This document shows positions 50,101 through 58,137 of a stretch of DNA of 64,000 nucleotides, in pieces. The first letter of the stretch is position 1. Each line of letters begins with the position of its first letter. The DNA is from Acidobacteriaceae bacterium (GTDB lineage Bacteria; Acidobacteriota; Terriglobia; Terriglobales; Acidobacteriaceae), in NCBI GenBank assembly GCA_003131315.1, contig PKUV01000035.1, positions 1-64,000 on the forward strand, read 5' to 3'. The translations under genes were made by a program, and so were the position numbers. The notes under the pieces were generated by a model. The model was not told where the DNA came from. It searched no databases and saw only the letters and a list, made by a program, of their open reading frames with translations.

Positions 50101-50289
50101 CTGTTCGACTTCTTCGGCAGCGTGGCCGGGCCACTGCGTGATGATCTGCGTGTAAGTGTCGGCGACGTCGGGATAGGCCTCGATGGGCAGATTGCGGAAC
50201 GAAATGATGCCCCAGATGAACAGCACCAGCGCCACGCTGAGTATCAGGATGCGGTTGCGCAGGGCGAAATCGATAAGAAGACGAATCAT
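47137..50289 (-). CDS. Heavy-metal efflux RND pump (CzcA/CusA family)
   Basis: The 1050-aa inner membrane pump has twelve membrane helices and two large periplasmic loops. The proton-relay acids of the HME class are present in TM4: D404, D410 and E417 in DFGMVVDGSVVMVEN, close to D402/D408/E415 of CzcA. The exported ion (zinc/cobalt/cadmium or copper/silver) cannot be told. It is last of a three-gene operon and overlaps the adaptor gene by 4 bp. Confidence 0.95.
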   Translation of the reverse strand: MIRLLIDFALRNRILILSVALVLFIWGIISFRNLPIEAYPDVADTYTQIITQWPGHAAEEVEQQITVPLEVSLNGVPHKTHLRSVSLAGLSVVTIIYDDEISTFNARQEVLDRLQQVTLPTNVNAGLGPDYSPTGQIMFFTLKSANPRYDAMELKTLADWFVLNQLKSVPNVVDVNIFGGPTREYQVQVDPGKLVSYGLSLAQVEQALANNNTNAGGGFIERGQQALNVRAVGLMQTTGDIAATVVKSVNGTPVRVRDIAIVVQAPKIRLGQLGKTIRSEDGTVIDDEDVVEGIVLLRKGAEADATLDALHAKINELNTQLLPQGVKFIPHLDRSDLVHYTTHTVLRNLTDGVILVTLILFIFLGNVRSALIVTITIPFALLFAAILLDLSHIPANLLSLGALDFGMVVDGSVVMVENIMRHVEFSQRKKTFLEVIASAAHEVQKPVFFARIIIIVSYLPIFTLQRVEGRLFRPMAWTVAFALLGALLFALLIAPVLCHLVFRDGKIKEWRNPMMSIMQSAYRRQLDWCFDHLKFTLGLGVAAIAFMLFLFFSGIVGSEFLPHLDEGAIWVRGTLAPSAGPTTGIAVTKRGRSILAQFPEVKQIVSQVGRPDDGSDASGFYNTEFFVDLLPRSKWRAEYRTKEQLIDAMDKSLSQIPGVDWNFSQPISDNVEEAVSGVKGELAVKLFGRDLKTLEQKADEMQDVMSKIPGVADLGTFQVRGQPNVNLAVNRAAADRFGINVSDVQDAVETAVGGKAVSQILIGEQRYDLTVRYQEPYRKTVEDIENIRILAPSGERVSLGQLCDVKLEDGASSIYREGNSRYIAIKYSVRGRDLGSTVRDAIEQVGEKVKLPEGYHLDWTGEYESQQRANKRLAIIVPVTLLLMAFILYSMFNSWKWVGLIFAVVSLSPLGGVLSLLATGTHFSVSSGLGFLALTGVSVEIGVIMVEYINQLRTRGMDPRQAAKEGAELRLRPIMMTMLVATLGLLPAAMSHDIGSDSQRPFAIVIVGGLIVELIVSLVLMPTLYVFWARPGDKLPPSELEFVEEGEHVD

Positions 50290-51452
50290 TTCCCCTGCTC
50301 CGAAGCTGCGGTGGAGAACACGAGCGCGTTGGCGACGACTTCGTCTCCCGCCTTGGCCCCCTGCTGGATTTGCTGCAGGCCGTCGGGCAGACCGGAAGTC
50401 TGCACTTCGAGGCGGCGGAAGGAGTTGGCGGTCTCCTTGCGGAAGATCCAGTCTTTATCCTGCAGTCGCATGATGGCGGTCGCGGGTACGATGAGGTGCG
50501 GTTTCTGTTTGCGCGAGCGGAAAGTAGCCACGGCGAACATGCCGGGGCGGAAAGCGCCATCGCGATTGGCGAGCACGATGCGGACCTTGGCGGAGCGCGT
50601 GTTGGGATCGAGGACGCGCGAGACGTCGCTGACGCTCCCTTTGAAGACGCGGTCGGGGAAGGCGTTGAGGCGGACCTCGGCAGGATCGCCGATGTGAACG
50701 TCGCCGAGATCGTTTTCGTAGACATCACAGACCACCCAGACGTTCGAGAGATCGGCAATCGTAAATAGGTTGGGCGTGTTGTCCAGACTCTTGATGCCTT
50801 CGAATCCGGCAACATTCTGCTCGACGATGGTCCCGGCTACCGGGGCGCGCAGTTCGATCATGGTGCTGGGGTGGGCGGGATCTCCGCCGAGAACGCGCAG
50901 GCGGCTTTCGGCGGTCTGCCGATCCGATTTGGCTTTGGCGTCGGCGTTCTCGGCGACTTCCAAATCCTTCTGCGCGAGCGCGCCCTTCGAGTAGAGCAGT
51001 TGGGCGCGGTCGAGGGCCTTGGCGGCCAGTGCTTCGTCGGCGGAAGCCTTGTGGTAGTCGCCCATGGCTCCGGCGAGGTCGGGGCTGGAAATCACAAGCA
51101 GCTCCTGGCCTTTTTTCACGTAGGCGCCGAGCCGAACTTTGAGGTCGACGACGCGCCCCGAGCCTAGCGAGGTGACGTGGATGGTCTTGTTCACGTCGGG
51201 CTGGATGGTTCCGTTGGCTTTCAGTTCCGTGGGCAGGTCGCGACTTTCCACCTTGACGGTTTGGAACAGTTCCGGGTGGTCGATGGTCAGGAGGTTCGGA
51301 TCGACTGTGATTTCCTGTTTGGTGGGTGCGGCCTTGGTGTCGTTGGAGCAGGCCACCGAAACGGCGAGCAGAGCCAGGCACAGCAGAAAGGCTGCGACCG
51401 CGCCGCATTGGGCGGCTCTTGAACTTAAGAAGTATTTCGCTTGCGATGTCAT
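50286..51452 (-). CDS. RND efflux periplasmic adaptor (CusB/CzcB type)
   Basis: The 388-aa adaptor is probably a lipoprotein: LLCLALLAVSVACSND gives a lipobox with Cys35. Lipoyl-like halves flank an alpha-helical hairpin (MGDYHKASADEALAAKALDRAQLLYSKGALAQKDLEVAE), and a beta-barrel and membrane-proximal domain follow. It links the pump to the outer membrane channel. It overlaps both neighbours by 4 bp, which suggests translational coupling. Confidence 0.94.
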   Translation of the reverse strand: MTSQAKYFLSSRAAQCGAVAAFLLCLALLAVSVACSNDTKAAPTKQEITVDPNLLTIDHPELFQTVKVESRDLPTELKANGTIQPDVNKTIHVTSLGSGRVVDLKVRLGAYVKKGQELLVISSPDLAGAMGDYHKASADEALAAKALDRAQLLYSKGALAQKDLEVAENADAKAKSDRQTAESRLRVLGGDPAHPSTMIELRAPVAGTIVEQNVAGFEGIKSLDNTPNLFTIADLSNVWVVCDVYENDLGDVHIGDPAEVRLNAFPDRVFKGSVSDVSRVLDPNTRSAKVRIVLANRDGAFRPGMFAVATFRSRKQKPHLIVPATAIMRLQDKDWIFRKETANSFRRLEVQTSGLPDGLQQIQQGAKAGDEVVANALVFSTAASEQGK

Positions 51453-52720
51453 GGGATTACCTCGCGGCCCACGGCTAGATTTAATTGGCTGGCGGCGGAC
51501 AGATAGGAGCCGACCAGGTTCACGTAGGCCAGTTGCACGGTGCGGTATTCACCCTGGGCGCTGAGAAAGTCCAGTAGTGAAGCTCCTCCGTGCTGATAGG
51601 AAAAGGCGATGGTGTCGCGGACGCGCACTGACTGTTGCAGGTACCTGGTTTTGTATGGCTGCAGCAAGTTCACGGTGCTGGCCACGATGGCATAGCCGGA
51701 GTCTACGTCGCTGAACACCTGTGCTTCGGCGGCGTCGCGCAATCTCTCATTGCGCGCGATATCAAGCTGCGTGCGCAGTTTCTCGCCTTGATTGCGGTCG
51801 AACACTCGGAGAGGGATGGAGACATTGGCCCCGAGCGTATAGCGGCCCCACACGTTGTTGAACGCGGGGTTGTACGAATACCAGGTGCCGAAGGTCGGAT
51901 CGGTCGAGCCGTTCGCAACCGCCAGCTTGTGGTCGGTTTGGGCTTTGTCCACGGCTTCGATGGCCGCCTTCAAGTCCGGCCGTGTATCCAGAGCAATCTT
52001 GCGGAACTCATCACGCGGCAAGAGTTGGTCGCTGAAATCGAACGTCCCGCTCAGGTCGAATTGCTCAATCGGAGTGCGGTCGTTCAGAAGCGTGAGCAGC
52101 GTTATCTTTGCGGTGCGCAGGTTGACGTCGGCGGTTTCCAGGTCTGACTCATACTGCACGCGCTGCAACTCCAGCCGGTCGAGATCGATCTGCGCGATAT
52201 CACCGGCCTGGAAACGAGTTCTACTGATGTCGAGCACATGGTCGTAATAGGCCAGGTTGTCCTTCGCCAGTTGCAATACCGTCTTGGCCTGTAGCATCGA
52301 CACAAGTGCGCTGCGCAAGGTGAAGAGCAGAGTTCTATCTAAGTCGGCATGACTCGACTCGGCGATCAGAGTCCCCTTTTCCGCGCTTTCCAGGCGTAAC
52401 TCCCGCTTGTGCTGCCGTTCGTGCAGATAGTTAATGCCTGGCACAAGCTGTGTGCCGGTGAGCGGCATCCAGTGTCCCTTGTACGGAGCGACTTGAATTC
52501 CATCCGTCGACAGACCGACCTGGGGGTTTGGGCGCAGATACGCGGTGATCTCCTCTGCCTTGGACTCATCGACGTTCAGCTTGTCGGCCAGCAGGGTAGG
52601 GTTGTTCTGCTCAAATCGCAGGCGGACCTCTTCCCAGGTGAGGGTCTGCTGCGCCGAGGCGCTGAGGGCCGCTGCGACCAATAGCGATGCGACCAGACTG
52701 AAATTGTGAAACTTGAACAT
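51449..52720 (-). CDS. TolC-family outer membrane efflux protein
   Basis: The 423-aa channel has a signal peptide (NFSLVASLLVAAALSASAQQ) and two OEP repeats of long helices, for example ADVNLRTAKITLLTLLNDRTPIEQFDL and LRTQLDIARNERLRDAAEAQVFSDV. CGGAG lies 6 nt before ATG 52720; a longer frame to 52759 is less likely. It is the first gene of the operon channel-adaptor-pump. Confidence 0.93.
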   Translation of the reverse strand: MFKFHNFSLVASLLVAAALSASAQQTLTWEEVRLRFEQNNPTLLADKLNVDESKAEEITAYLRPNPQVGLSTDGIQVAPYKGHWMPLTGTQLVPGINYLHERQHKRELRLESAEKGTLIAESSHADLDRTLLFTLRSALVSMLQAKTVLQLAKDNLAYYDHVLDISRTRFQAGDIAQIDLDRLELQRVQYESDLETADVNLRTAKITLLTLLNDRTPIEQFDLSGTFDFSDQLLPRDEFRKIALDTRPDLKAAIEAVDKAQTDHKLAVANGSTDPTFGTWYSYNPAFNNVWGRYTLGANVSIPLRVFDRNQGEKLRTQLDIARNERLRDAAEAQVFSDVDSGYAIVASTVNLLQPYKTRYLQQSVRVRDTIAFSYQHGGASLLDFLSAQGEYRTVQLAYVNLVGSYLSAASQLNLAVGREVIP

Positions 52721-52822
52721 CGCGAACTCCGTGCGCATCGGGAAAAGTGGAACGCCCAATGCGCGTGACTGCGAAAAATCCTCAGGATTTTTCGGACCAA
52801 CAAAATAAGACTGACTTCGGAT

Positions 52823-53257
52823 TTACAGCGAAGTTGGAGGATTGGAGGGAGGAGCGCGGCCTGCGGGTGCAGGGGCAGAGAAAGTTCTGAGCGTTTGCGG
52901 CATGAACGGGAGAACCGTGCCGATCTGCTCGACCGCGGGCGTCAGAGAAGCGGAACTGGGCAGAACAGGTTGAGAAGAATGAGTCAGCGCATGAAGTGTG
53001 CAAGCGCGATGGCCGGCATGGCGGAAGGCGCGCTCCGACTCTTCCATCTCGGGTCGCATGGCGTGCAGGTCGTCGCTGATCGAGATCACGGGGAACAGCA
53101 GAACAAATACGCAGCCGAGAGCGCACAGGAAGACGAGCGGGTGCGCTGCCGGACTTCCTGCTGGAACACCCCAACCGGTCGAAGCAGTCCGTCGCCGCCA
53201 CAGCAGATAAGCGGGCGGCAGCAGGGAGAGCCAACAGAGATTAAGAAAAAGCTCCAT
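52823..53257 (-). CDS. Small membrane protein upstream of the efflux operon
   Basis: The 144-aa product starts MELFLNLCWLSLLPPAYLLW and has a second hydrophobic segment, PLVFLCALGCVFVLLFPVISI, then a soluble tail with DDLHAMRPEMEESERAFRHAGHRACTLHAL. The Met/His/Cys content of this tail could bind metal. The position about 100 bp before the channel gene on the same strand suggests a shared operon. The family is not named here. Confidence 0.65.
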   Translation of the reverse strand: MELFLNLCWLSLLPPAYLLWRRRTASTGWGVPAGSPAAHPLVFLCALGCVFVLLFPVISISDDLHAMRPEMEESERAFRHAGHRACTLHALTHSSQPVLPSSASLTPAVEQIGTVLPFMPQTLRTFSAPAPAGRAPPSNPPTSL

Positions 53258-53392
53258 ACAAAATGCCCGGGAGTTTGGAGCATACACGACGATCCTAACC
53301 CGGTACAACTGCCTCAAGATAATCAGGATAGCACAGAGACGGCAAGTGACTTGCGTACCTGTCTCGTACCTGCCAGGGGGGGGCAAAGGCCG

Positions 53393-54061
53393 CTAAGGTC
53401 CCTGCGTTACCTGCAAAGGCTGAGGTGTTTGGAGTCTCTGGCGAAGGATGGCTTTCCGGGTGAGGATTTCAGCAATGGCATCGGCGTGGATCACGTAGGC
53501 GCCGTGGGGTAGCGTGTTGCCAAAGGGAATTTGAACGCTGGTAGCGCCGGCTTTCATCGGGAAATGCTCGTAGCCGATGGCCGTCGCTCGCCCGTTGTCG
53601 GCGACGGCCACAATGATGATGGTCAGATCGAAGTCGTCCTTGGAACCGTTGGAGAGTTGGACGACGCCGTCAATCCGGTTGTCGCGGACCTTTGGTGGTT
53701 GAAGCCATTCGATCAACAGAGAAGCGGTGACCACCGCCCGGAACTCCTTGTTAATAGTGTGCGCGGGATGGCCGGAGTCTTCGACTTTTAAGGTGAACGT
53801 GACAGCCCCGGGCTTGGTGGGGCGTCCAGCCAGGAGGCCTTCCGGGGTGAGCGTGATTCCTTCGGGAAGATCGCCGCTGGCAACGCTCCAGACATAGGGC
53901 AGAACGCCGCCGCTGGCATGAAGAAGAATGTGAAATTCCACGCCTGCGTCGAGTGGGGGCAGAGCTTCGTCCACAACGGCGAGTGGGGGAGCCTGCGCGG
54001 CAAGCAGACTGCAGAAACAAATCAGGATCGCAAAGAGCCGAATGGTTTGTGTGAAATTCAT
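53393..54061 (-). CDS. Secreted protein with putative Ig (He_PIG-like) domain
   Basis: The 222-aa product has a signal peptide (IRLFAILICFCSLLAAQ) and a He_PIG-like domain (GGVLPYVWSVASGDLPEGITLTPEGLLAGRPTKPGAVTFTLKVEDSG). A second beta domain of unknown type follows. The start is Met 54061; an upstream extension of 23 basic residues is unlikely. It is divergent from the DUF3857 gene with a 48-bp gap. Confidence 0.75.
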   Translation of the reverse strand: MNFTQTIRLFAILICFCSLLAAQAPPLAVVDEALPPLDAGVEFHILLHASGGVLPYVWSVASGDLPEGITLTPEGLLAGRPTKPGAVTFTLKVEDSGHPAHTINKEFRAVVTASLLIEWLQPPKVRDNRIDGVVQLSNGSKDDFDLTIIIVAVADNGRATAIGYEHFPMKAGATSVQIPFGNTLPHGAYVIHADAIAEILTRKAILRQRLQTPQPLQVTQGP

Positions 54062-54109
54062 CTTGGTGCGTTTGATTTTACGCTGGGCACGGCGTAAAAG
54101 AACTGCAAT

Positions 54110-57100
54110 ATGTCCTATCGTGTGTCGCACGTTGTGGTCGGCTTCTTACTCGTCTGCTCGCTCGTCTGCTCAATGAGCGCGGATGCTCTGGGGCAGGCTT
54201 CAGCTTCATCCAGGCAGAAAACGAATGACGCTGAAGAGGCTGCGGTCTTCGAACGAATCTTAAATCGTGCCCACTTTGAAAACGACGGAACAGAAGTGAG
54301 CGAGACCGAGGCCGTGGTTCGGATTCAGAGCCAGGCGGGCGTGGAAGAATTCGGCCAACTGGTTTTCGGATACTCATCGGCGACCGAGAAGTTGGAGGTC
54401 GAATATGTCCGGGTGCGCAAGCCGGACGGGCAGGTCGTGGTGACGCCGGAGTCGACGGCGCAGGATTTCGCTCCCGATGTGCTGAAAGAAGCTCCGATGT
54501 ACAGCGACTACCGGCAGCGGCATATTTCCGTGGCGGCGCTGCAGCCCGGGGACACCCTGGAATACCGCACCGTGACACGGGTTCTGACGCCGCTGGCCGC
54601 AGGACATTTCTGGTACGAACATTCATTTCCGAAGGGAGTGGCGGTCAACGAAGATCGGTTGGAGATTGACATTCCGAAGGCGCGCGAAGTGAAGCTCAAG
54701 ACACCGACGCGAAAGCCCGAGATTCAGGAGACTGGAGACCGGCGCGTTTACACCTGGGTGGTGAAGGACATCCAACCGGAACGCGACAAAGATAACGATG
54801 AGATGGATGAGGACACCGGTCCGGATGTGCAGTTGACGACTTTCACCGACTGGAAGCAGGTGGCGCAATGGTATGCAAAGCTGCAGGGCGAGCGCATGAC
54901 GGTTGACGACAATGTGCGCAAAAAAGCCCTGGAGCTCACCAAGGGAGCGGACACGCCCACGGAGAAGGCGCGGCGGCTCTATGATTTCGTAGCGCGGAAT
55001 GTGCGATACGTGAGCATCTCGCTCGGAATCGGTCGGTATCAGCCGCACTCCGCCTCGGACGTTCTGCAGAACGGTTACGGCGACTGCAAGGATAAACACA
55101 CATTGCTTTCCGCGCTGCTGCGGGCGGAGGGAATTCAGAGTTATCCGGTGCTGATCGGCAGCACGCGCAAACTGGATGCGGATGTTCCCTCGCCGGCACA
55201 GTTCGATCACGTGATCACGGCGGCGCGGCTAGGAACGGGGCTGACCTGGCTGGATACGACTCCTGAAGTTACGCCTTATGGGCTGATTCTTTACCAGTTG
55301 CGAAACAAACAAGCGGTGGTGGCGTCGGAGGATAGCGAGGGAGGCTTGCAGCGGACGCCGGCGGATTCGCCGATCAAGACCTTCGTGCACTTCACGCTCG
55401 ACGGCAAATTTAGCGAGTTCGGCGCGCTTGATGCGACGCTTGAGTTCACGGCCCAGGGAGATCGCGATTGGCCGATGCGTGCAAGCTTTCGGCGATTCTC
55501 GCAGGCGCAGTGGAAGGATTTTGTGAAAGTCCTCTCTGCGAATTGGGGCTTGCCGGGCGACGTCGATGACGTGCAGCTCGATCCCATCGAGGACACGAGC
55601 AAGCCGTTTCACCTGAAGTATCATCTGCGCCAGGACCGGTATTTTGTAGTGCCATCGACGAGCGTGAATTTTCGTCCGATCCCGCCGCTGGGAATGCCCG
55701 CGATTCGAGCTTCGGGAAAGAGCAAGGAGCCGCTGGACATCGGCCCCGCGGGTGAAATGGACTACCGGGTCCGCTTGCAGTTTCCCTCCAACTACACGGT
55801 GCACACGCCGACCGCGGTGAAAATGTCGCGAGATTATGGGGACTATTCATCGACCTACTCGCAGAACAAAGGAATTCTGGAAGGCGAGCGCAAACTGAAC
55901 GTGAAGATGAATGCGCTGGCGGCGGCGCGGCGTGCGGACTACGAATCGTTTCGCAATGCAACGCAAAGCGATCAAGACCAGCTGTTGTCGTGCACGATCC
56001 TGACGCCGTCGGGGCAAGGGGCGGAGACGGCGGCTTCGAAGATGGAAGGAACTCCCGTGGAGCTGCACAAAGCGGGAGTGAAAGCGCTGCAGAGCAAGGA
56101 TTATCGCGGGGCGATTGACCTGCTGAAGCGCGCGGTGGACGCGGATGCGAGCCTGAAAGACGAGTGGTATGACTTGGGACTGGCATACGCCGGAGCCAAC
56201 CATCATGCGGAGGCGATCGGCGCGTTCCGCAAGCAGATCGAACTGGATCCGAATCACAAGCACGCGAATGGCGACCTGGCGATGGAACTGCAGCAAACCG
56301 GGAAGACGGAAGACGCGATCGCGGCTTATCGCAAGCAGCTCGAGACGGCTCCGTACGAGAAAACGACGCACAAGAATCTCGGCTTGTTGCTGGCGCAGCT
56401 GGGACGGGATGCCGACGCGCGCACCGAACTGGAAGCGGCTGCCGCGATTCCTCCGGATGATCCGGAAACGAAGCTGGCGCTGGCGCAGGTGTATGGGCGG
56501 CTGGGAGAGAACACGCAGGCGCAAGAGTTGATGAAGGGACTGACGGGCAGCGCGGGCGCGGATGCAGGCCCGGATATTTACGCGTCGGCGTTGAAGGACG
56601 ACATTGATCCGGCGCAGACCGAGACCGATGCGCAGCAGGTTCTCTACGACATTGGAGGACAGTTCGACTCGGGCGAGTTGGACCGGCTGGGTCCGTCGGC
56701 GTTTTCGTCGATGCGACTGGTGGCGCTGGCCTGGTCGCGGATCGGATGGGCGAAATTCAAGCGCGGCGAAAATCTGGCAGCAATGCAGTTTCTCACGTCG
56801 GCGTGGCTCTTGAGCCAGTCGGGGACGGTCGGCAACCGGCTCGGGCAGGTCCTTGAAAAGCAAGGCCAGCCGGAGAAGGCGCGTCATATGTATGCGCTAG
56901 CCGTAGTTGCGGGCGGTAGCGACGTGCAGGATTCGCGGGCGCGGTTGGCGAAGTTGGCTGGCGATCCCGGTGCGGCGGAGAAAGATATCGCACAGGCGCC
57001 CGCGGACTTAGCGCAGGCACGCACGGTGAAGCTCGAGCCGATCACCGGCAAGCCAGTTTCGGCGCGATTCAATCTCGTGTTCGACAGCTCCCCGCGTCCC

Positions 57101-57289
57101 GAGCGTGCCGAGTTTGTTGACGGCGACGAAAGCCTGCGTTCGGCAAGCGAGCAACTGCGGGAGAAGGACTTCCCGGTGAGATTTCCGGATGTGTCGTCGG
57201 TGAAAATCGTGCGCCGTGGGCTGTTGAGCTGCGGCGCTTCGGGTTGCGCCATTGAGCTGCTGCCTATCGAGAAGGAATCTTCCCGCTGA
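54110..57289 (+). CDS. DUF3857/transglutaminase-like/TPR protein
   Basis: The 1059-aa product has a signal peptide (VVVGFLLVCSLVCSMSADALGQ), an N-terminal DUF3857 domain (about 60-240), a transglutaminase-like core with the triad C326 (NGYGDCKDKH), H367 (FDHVITAAR) and D382 (WLDTTPE), a beta-rich DUF part, then TPR repeats (about 655-800, GVKALQSKDYRGAIDLLKRAV onward). A C-terminal 90-residue domain ends SCGASGCAIELLPIE. Such proteins are likely periplasmic peptidases or cross-linkers of unknown substrate. Confidence 0.88.
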   Translation: MSYRVSHVVVGFLLVCSLVCSMSADALGQASASSRQKTNDAEEAAVFERILNRAHFENDGTEVSETEAVVRIQSQAGVEEFGQLVFGYSSATEKLEVEYVRVRKPDGQVVVTPESTAQDFAPDVLKEAPMYSDYRQRHISVAALQPGDTLEYRTVTRVLTPLAAGHFWYEHSFPKGVAVNEDRLEIDIPKAREVKLKTPTRKPEIQETGDRRVYTWVVKDIQPERDKDNDEMDEDTGPDVQLTTFTDWKQVAQWYAKLQGERMTVDDNVRKKALELTKGADTPTEKARRLYDFVARNVRYVSISLGIGRYQPHSASDVLQNGYGDCKDKHTLLSALLRAEGIQSYPVLIGSTRKLDADVPSPAQFDHVITAARLGTGLTWLDTTPEVTPYGLILYQLRNKQAVVASEDSEGGLQRTPADSPIKTFVHFTLDGKFSEFGALDATLEFTAQGDRDWPMRASFRRFSQAQWKDFVKVLSANWGLPGDVDDVQLDPIEDTSKPFHLKYHLRQDRYFVVPSTSVNFRPIPPLGMPAIRASGKSKEPLDIGPAGEMDYRVRLQFPSNYTVHTPTAVKMSRDYGDYSSTYSQNKGILEGERKLNVKMNALAAARRADYESFRNATQSDQDQLLSCTILTPSGQGAETAASKMEGTPVELHKAGVKALQSKDYRGAIDLLKRAVDADASLKDEWYDLGLAYAGANHHAEAIGAFRKQIELDPNHKHANGDLAMELQQTGKTEDAIAAYRKQLETAPYEKTTHKNLGLLLAQLGRDADARTELEAAAAIPPDDPETKLALAQVYGRLGENTQAQELMKGLTGSAGADAGPDIYASALKDDIDPAQTETDAQQVLYDIGGQFDSGELDRLGPSAFSSMRLVALAWSRIGWAKFKRGENLAAMQFLTSAWLLSQSGTVGNRLGQVLEKQGQPEKARHMYALAVVAGGSDVQDSRARLAKLAGDPGAAEKDIAQAPADLAQARTVKLEPITGKPVSARFNLVFDSSPRPERAEFVDGDESLRSASEQLREKDFPVRFPDVSSVKIVRRGLLSCGASGCAIELLPIEKESSR

Positions 57290-57308
57290 ACGTTCCGTAG
57301 TTTCCTCC

Positions 57309-57333
57309 GTGGAGACGCGGCTTGCCGCGTCTC
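57309..57333. repeat. Short palindrome GAGACGCGG-loop-CCGCGTCTC
   Basis: A perfect 9-bp stem with a CTTG loop 20 bp after the stop of the DUF3857 gene. No T run follows, so it may be a dispersed element rather than an intrinsic terminator. Confidence 0.7.
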
Positions 57334-57449
57334 TACTGTCATCCGTTTGTTTACAGTCACGTTCCGACTGCCCGGTCCCGTGCGGCCTCCCCTCGACGCA
57401 TCCGCATCGACTCCGATAATCTAGTGAGTTCTGTAAGGAGGTCCTGCCC

Positions 57450-58007
57450 ATGCGGGAGGCCGTCGAACGACTGTGGCCGGAAATTCAGTGGATCAGCGAT
57501 TCCAAGCTTCGGGAGCAGGTGACGCAAGCCTGGATGAAGGCGCTCGAGCGCAGTCCCCTGAAGGCCGATGACCTGAATCGGATTCCTTTTACTCTGCTCG
57601 TTCCGAATTGTCCGATCACATTCATGGAACACAAGCGCTGCGTGGTGCATATTGCGCGCGACAGCGCGAAGGCGATGACGGACTTCATGGGCCGAGCGCT
57701 GCCGATCGACGCGGACGTGGTGATTGCAGGCGCGATCCTGGCCGACGTCGGTAAATTGCTGGAGTATGAGATCGGCGAGGACGGCAAGAGCCGGCAAAGC
57801 GAGCGCGGAGAAGCCTTGCGGCATCCGTTTACTGGAGTCGCGCTGGCGATGGAGTGCGGCGTGCCGGACGCGGTGTGCCACATCATCGCCGCGCACGCAG
57901 CCGAAGGCGACTTGGTGAAGCGCACGACCGAAGCGTTCATTGTGCATCACGCGGATTTCATGGCGTTTTTGCCGTTCAAGAATCCGAAGAATGTGAAGGT
58001 AAAGTGA
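57450..58007 (+). CDS. HD-superfamily-like protein with altered HD motif
   Basis: The 185-aa product looks like an HD phosphohydrolase: EHKRCVVHIARDSAKAM, then AGAILADVGKLLEYE, HPFTGVALAMECG and IIAAHAAEGD. The diagnostic His-Asp doublet reads Ala-Asp (LADVGK), so one metal ligand is missing. Activity may be lost or use other residues. AAGGAGG lies 8 nt before the ATG. It precedes the MmgE/PrpD gene with a repeat hairpin in between. Confidence 0.78.
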   Translation: MREAVERLWPEIQWISDSKLREQVTQAWMKALERSPLKADDLNRIPFTLLVPNCPITFMEHKRCVVHIARDSAKAMTDFMGRALPIDADVVIAGAILADVGKLLEYEIGEDGKSRQSERGEALRHPFTGVALAMECGVPDAVCHIIAAHAAEGDLVKRTTEAFIVHHADFMAFLPFKNPKNVKVK

Positions 58008-58028
58008 AGAACAAAATTCTTGAATTGT

Positions 58029-58110
58029 TTGTCATCCTGAGCGAAGCGAAGGACCTGCTTTTCTGGCAAACGGGATGAAAGCAGGTCCTTCGCTTCGCTC
58101 AGGATGACAA
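58029..58110. repeat. R2 repeat as a perfect 33-bp inverted pair
   Basis: TTGTCATCCTGAGCGAAGCG and onward at 58029-58061 has an exact reverse complement at 58078-58110, with a 16-nt loop. It fills most of the gap between the HD-like gene and the MmgE/PrpD gene. Confidence 0.96.
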
Positions 58111-58137
58111 TTCAATTGATTGGTTGAGGAGAAACCA

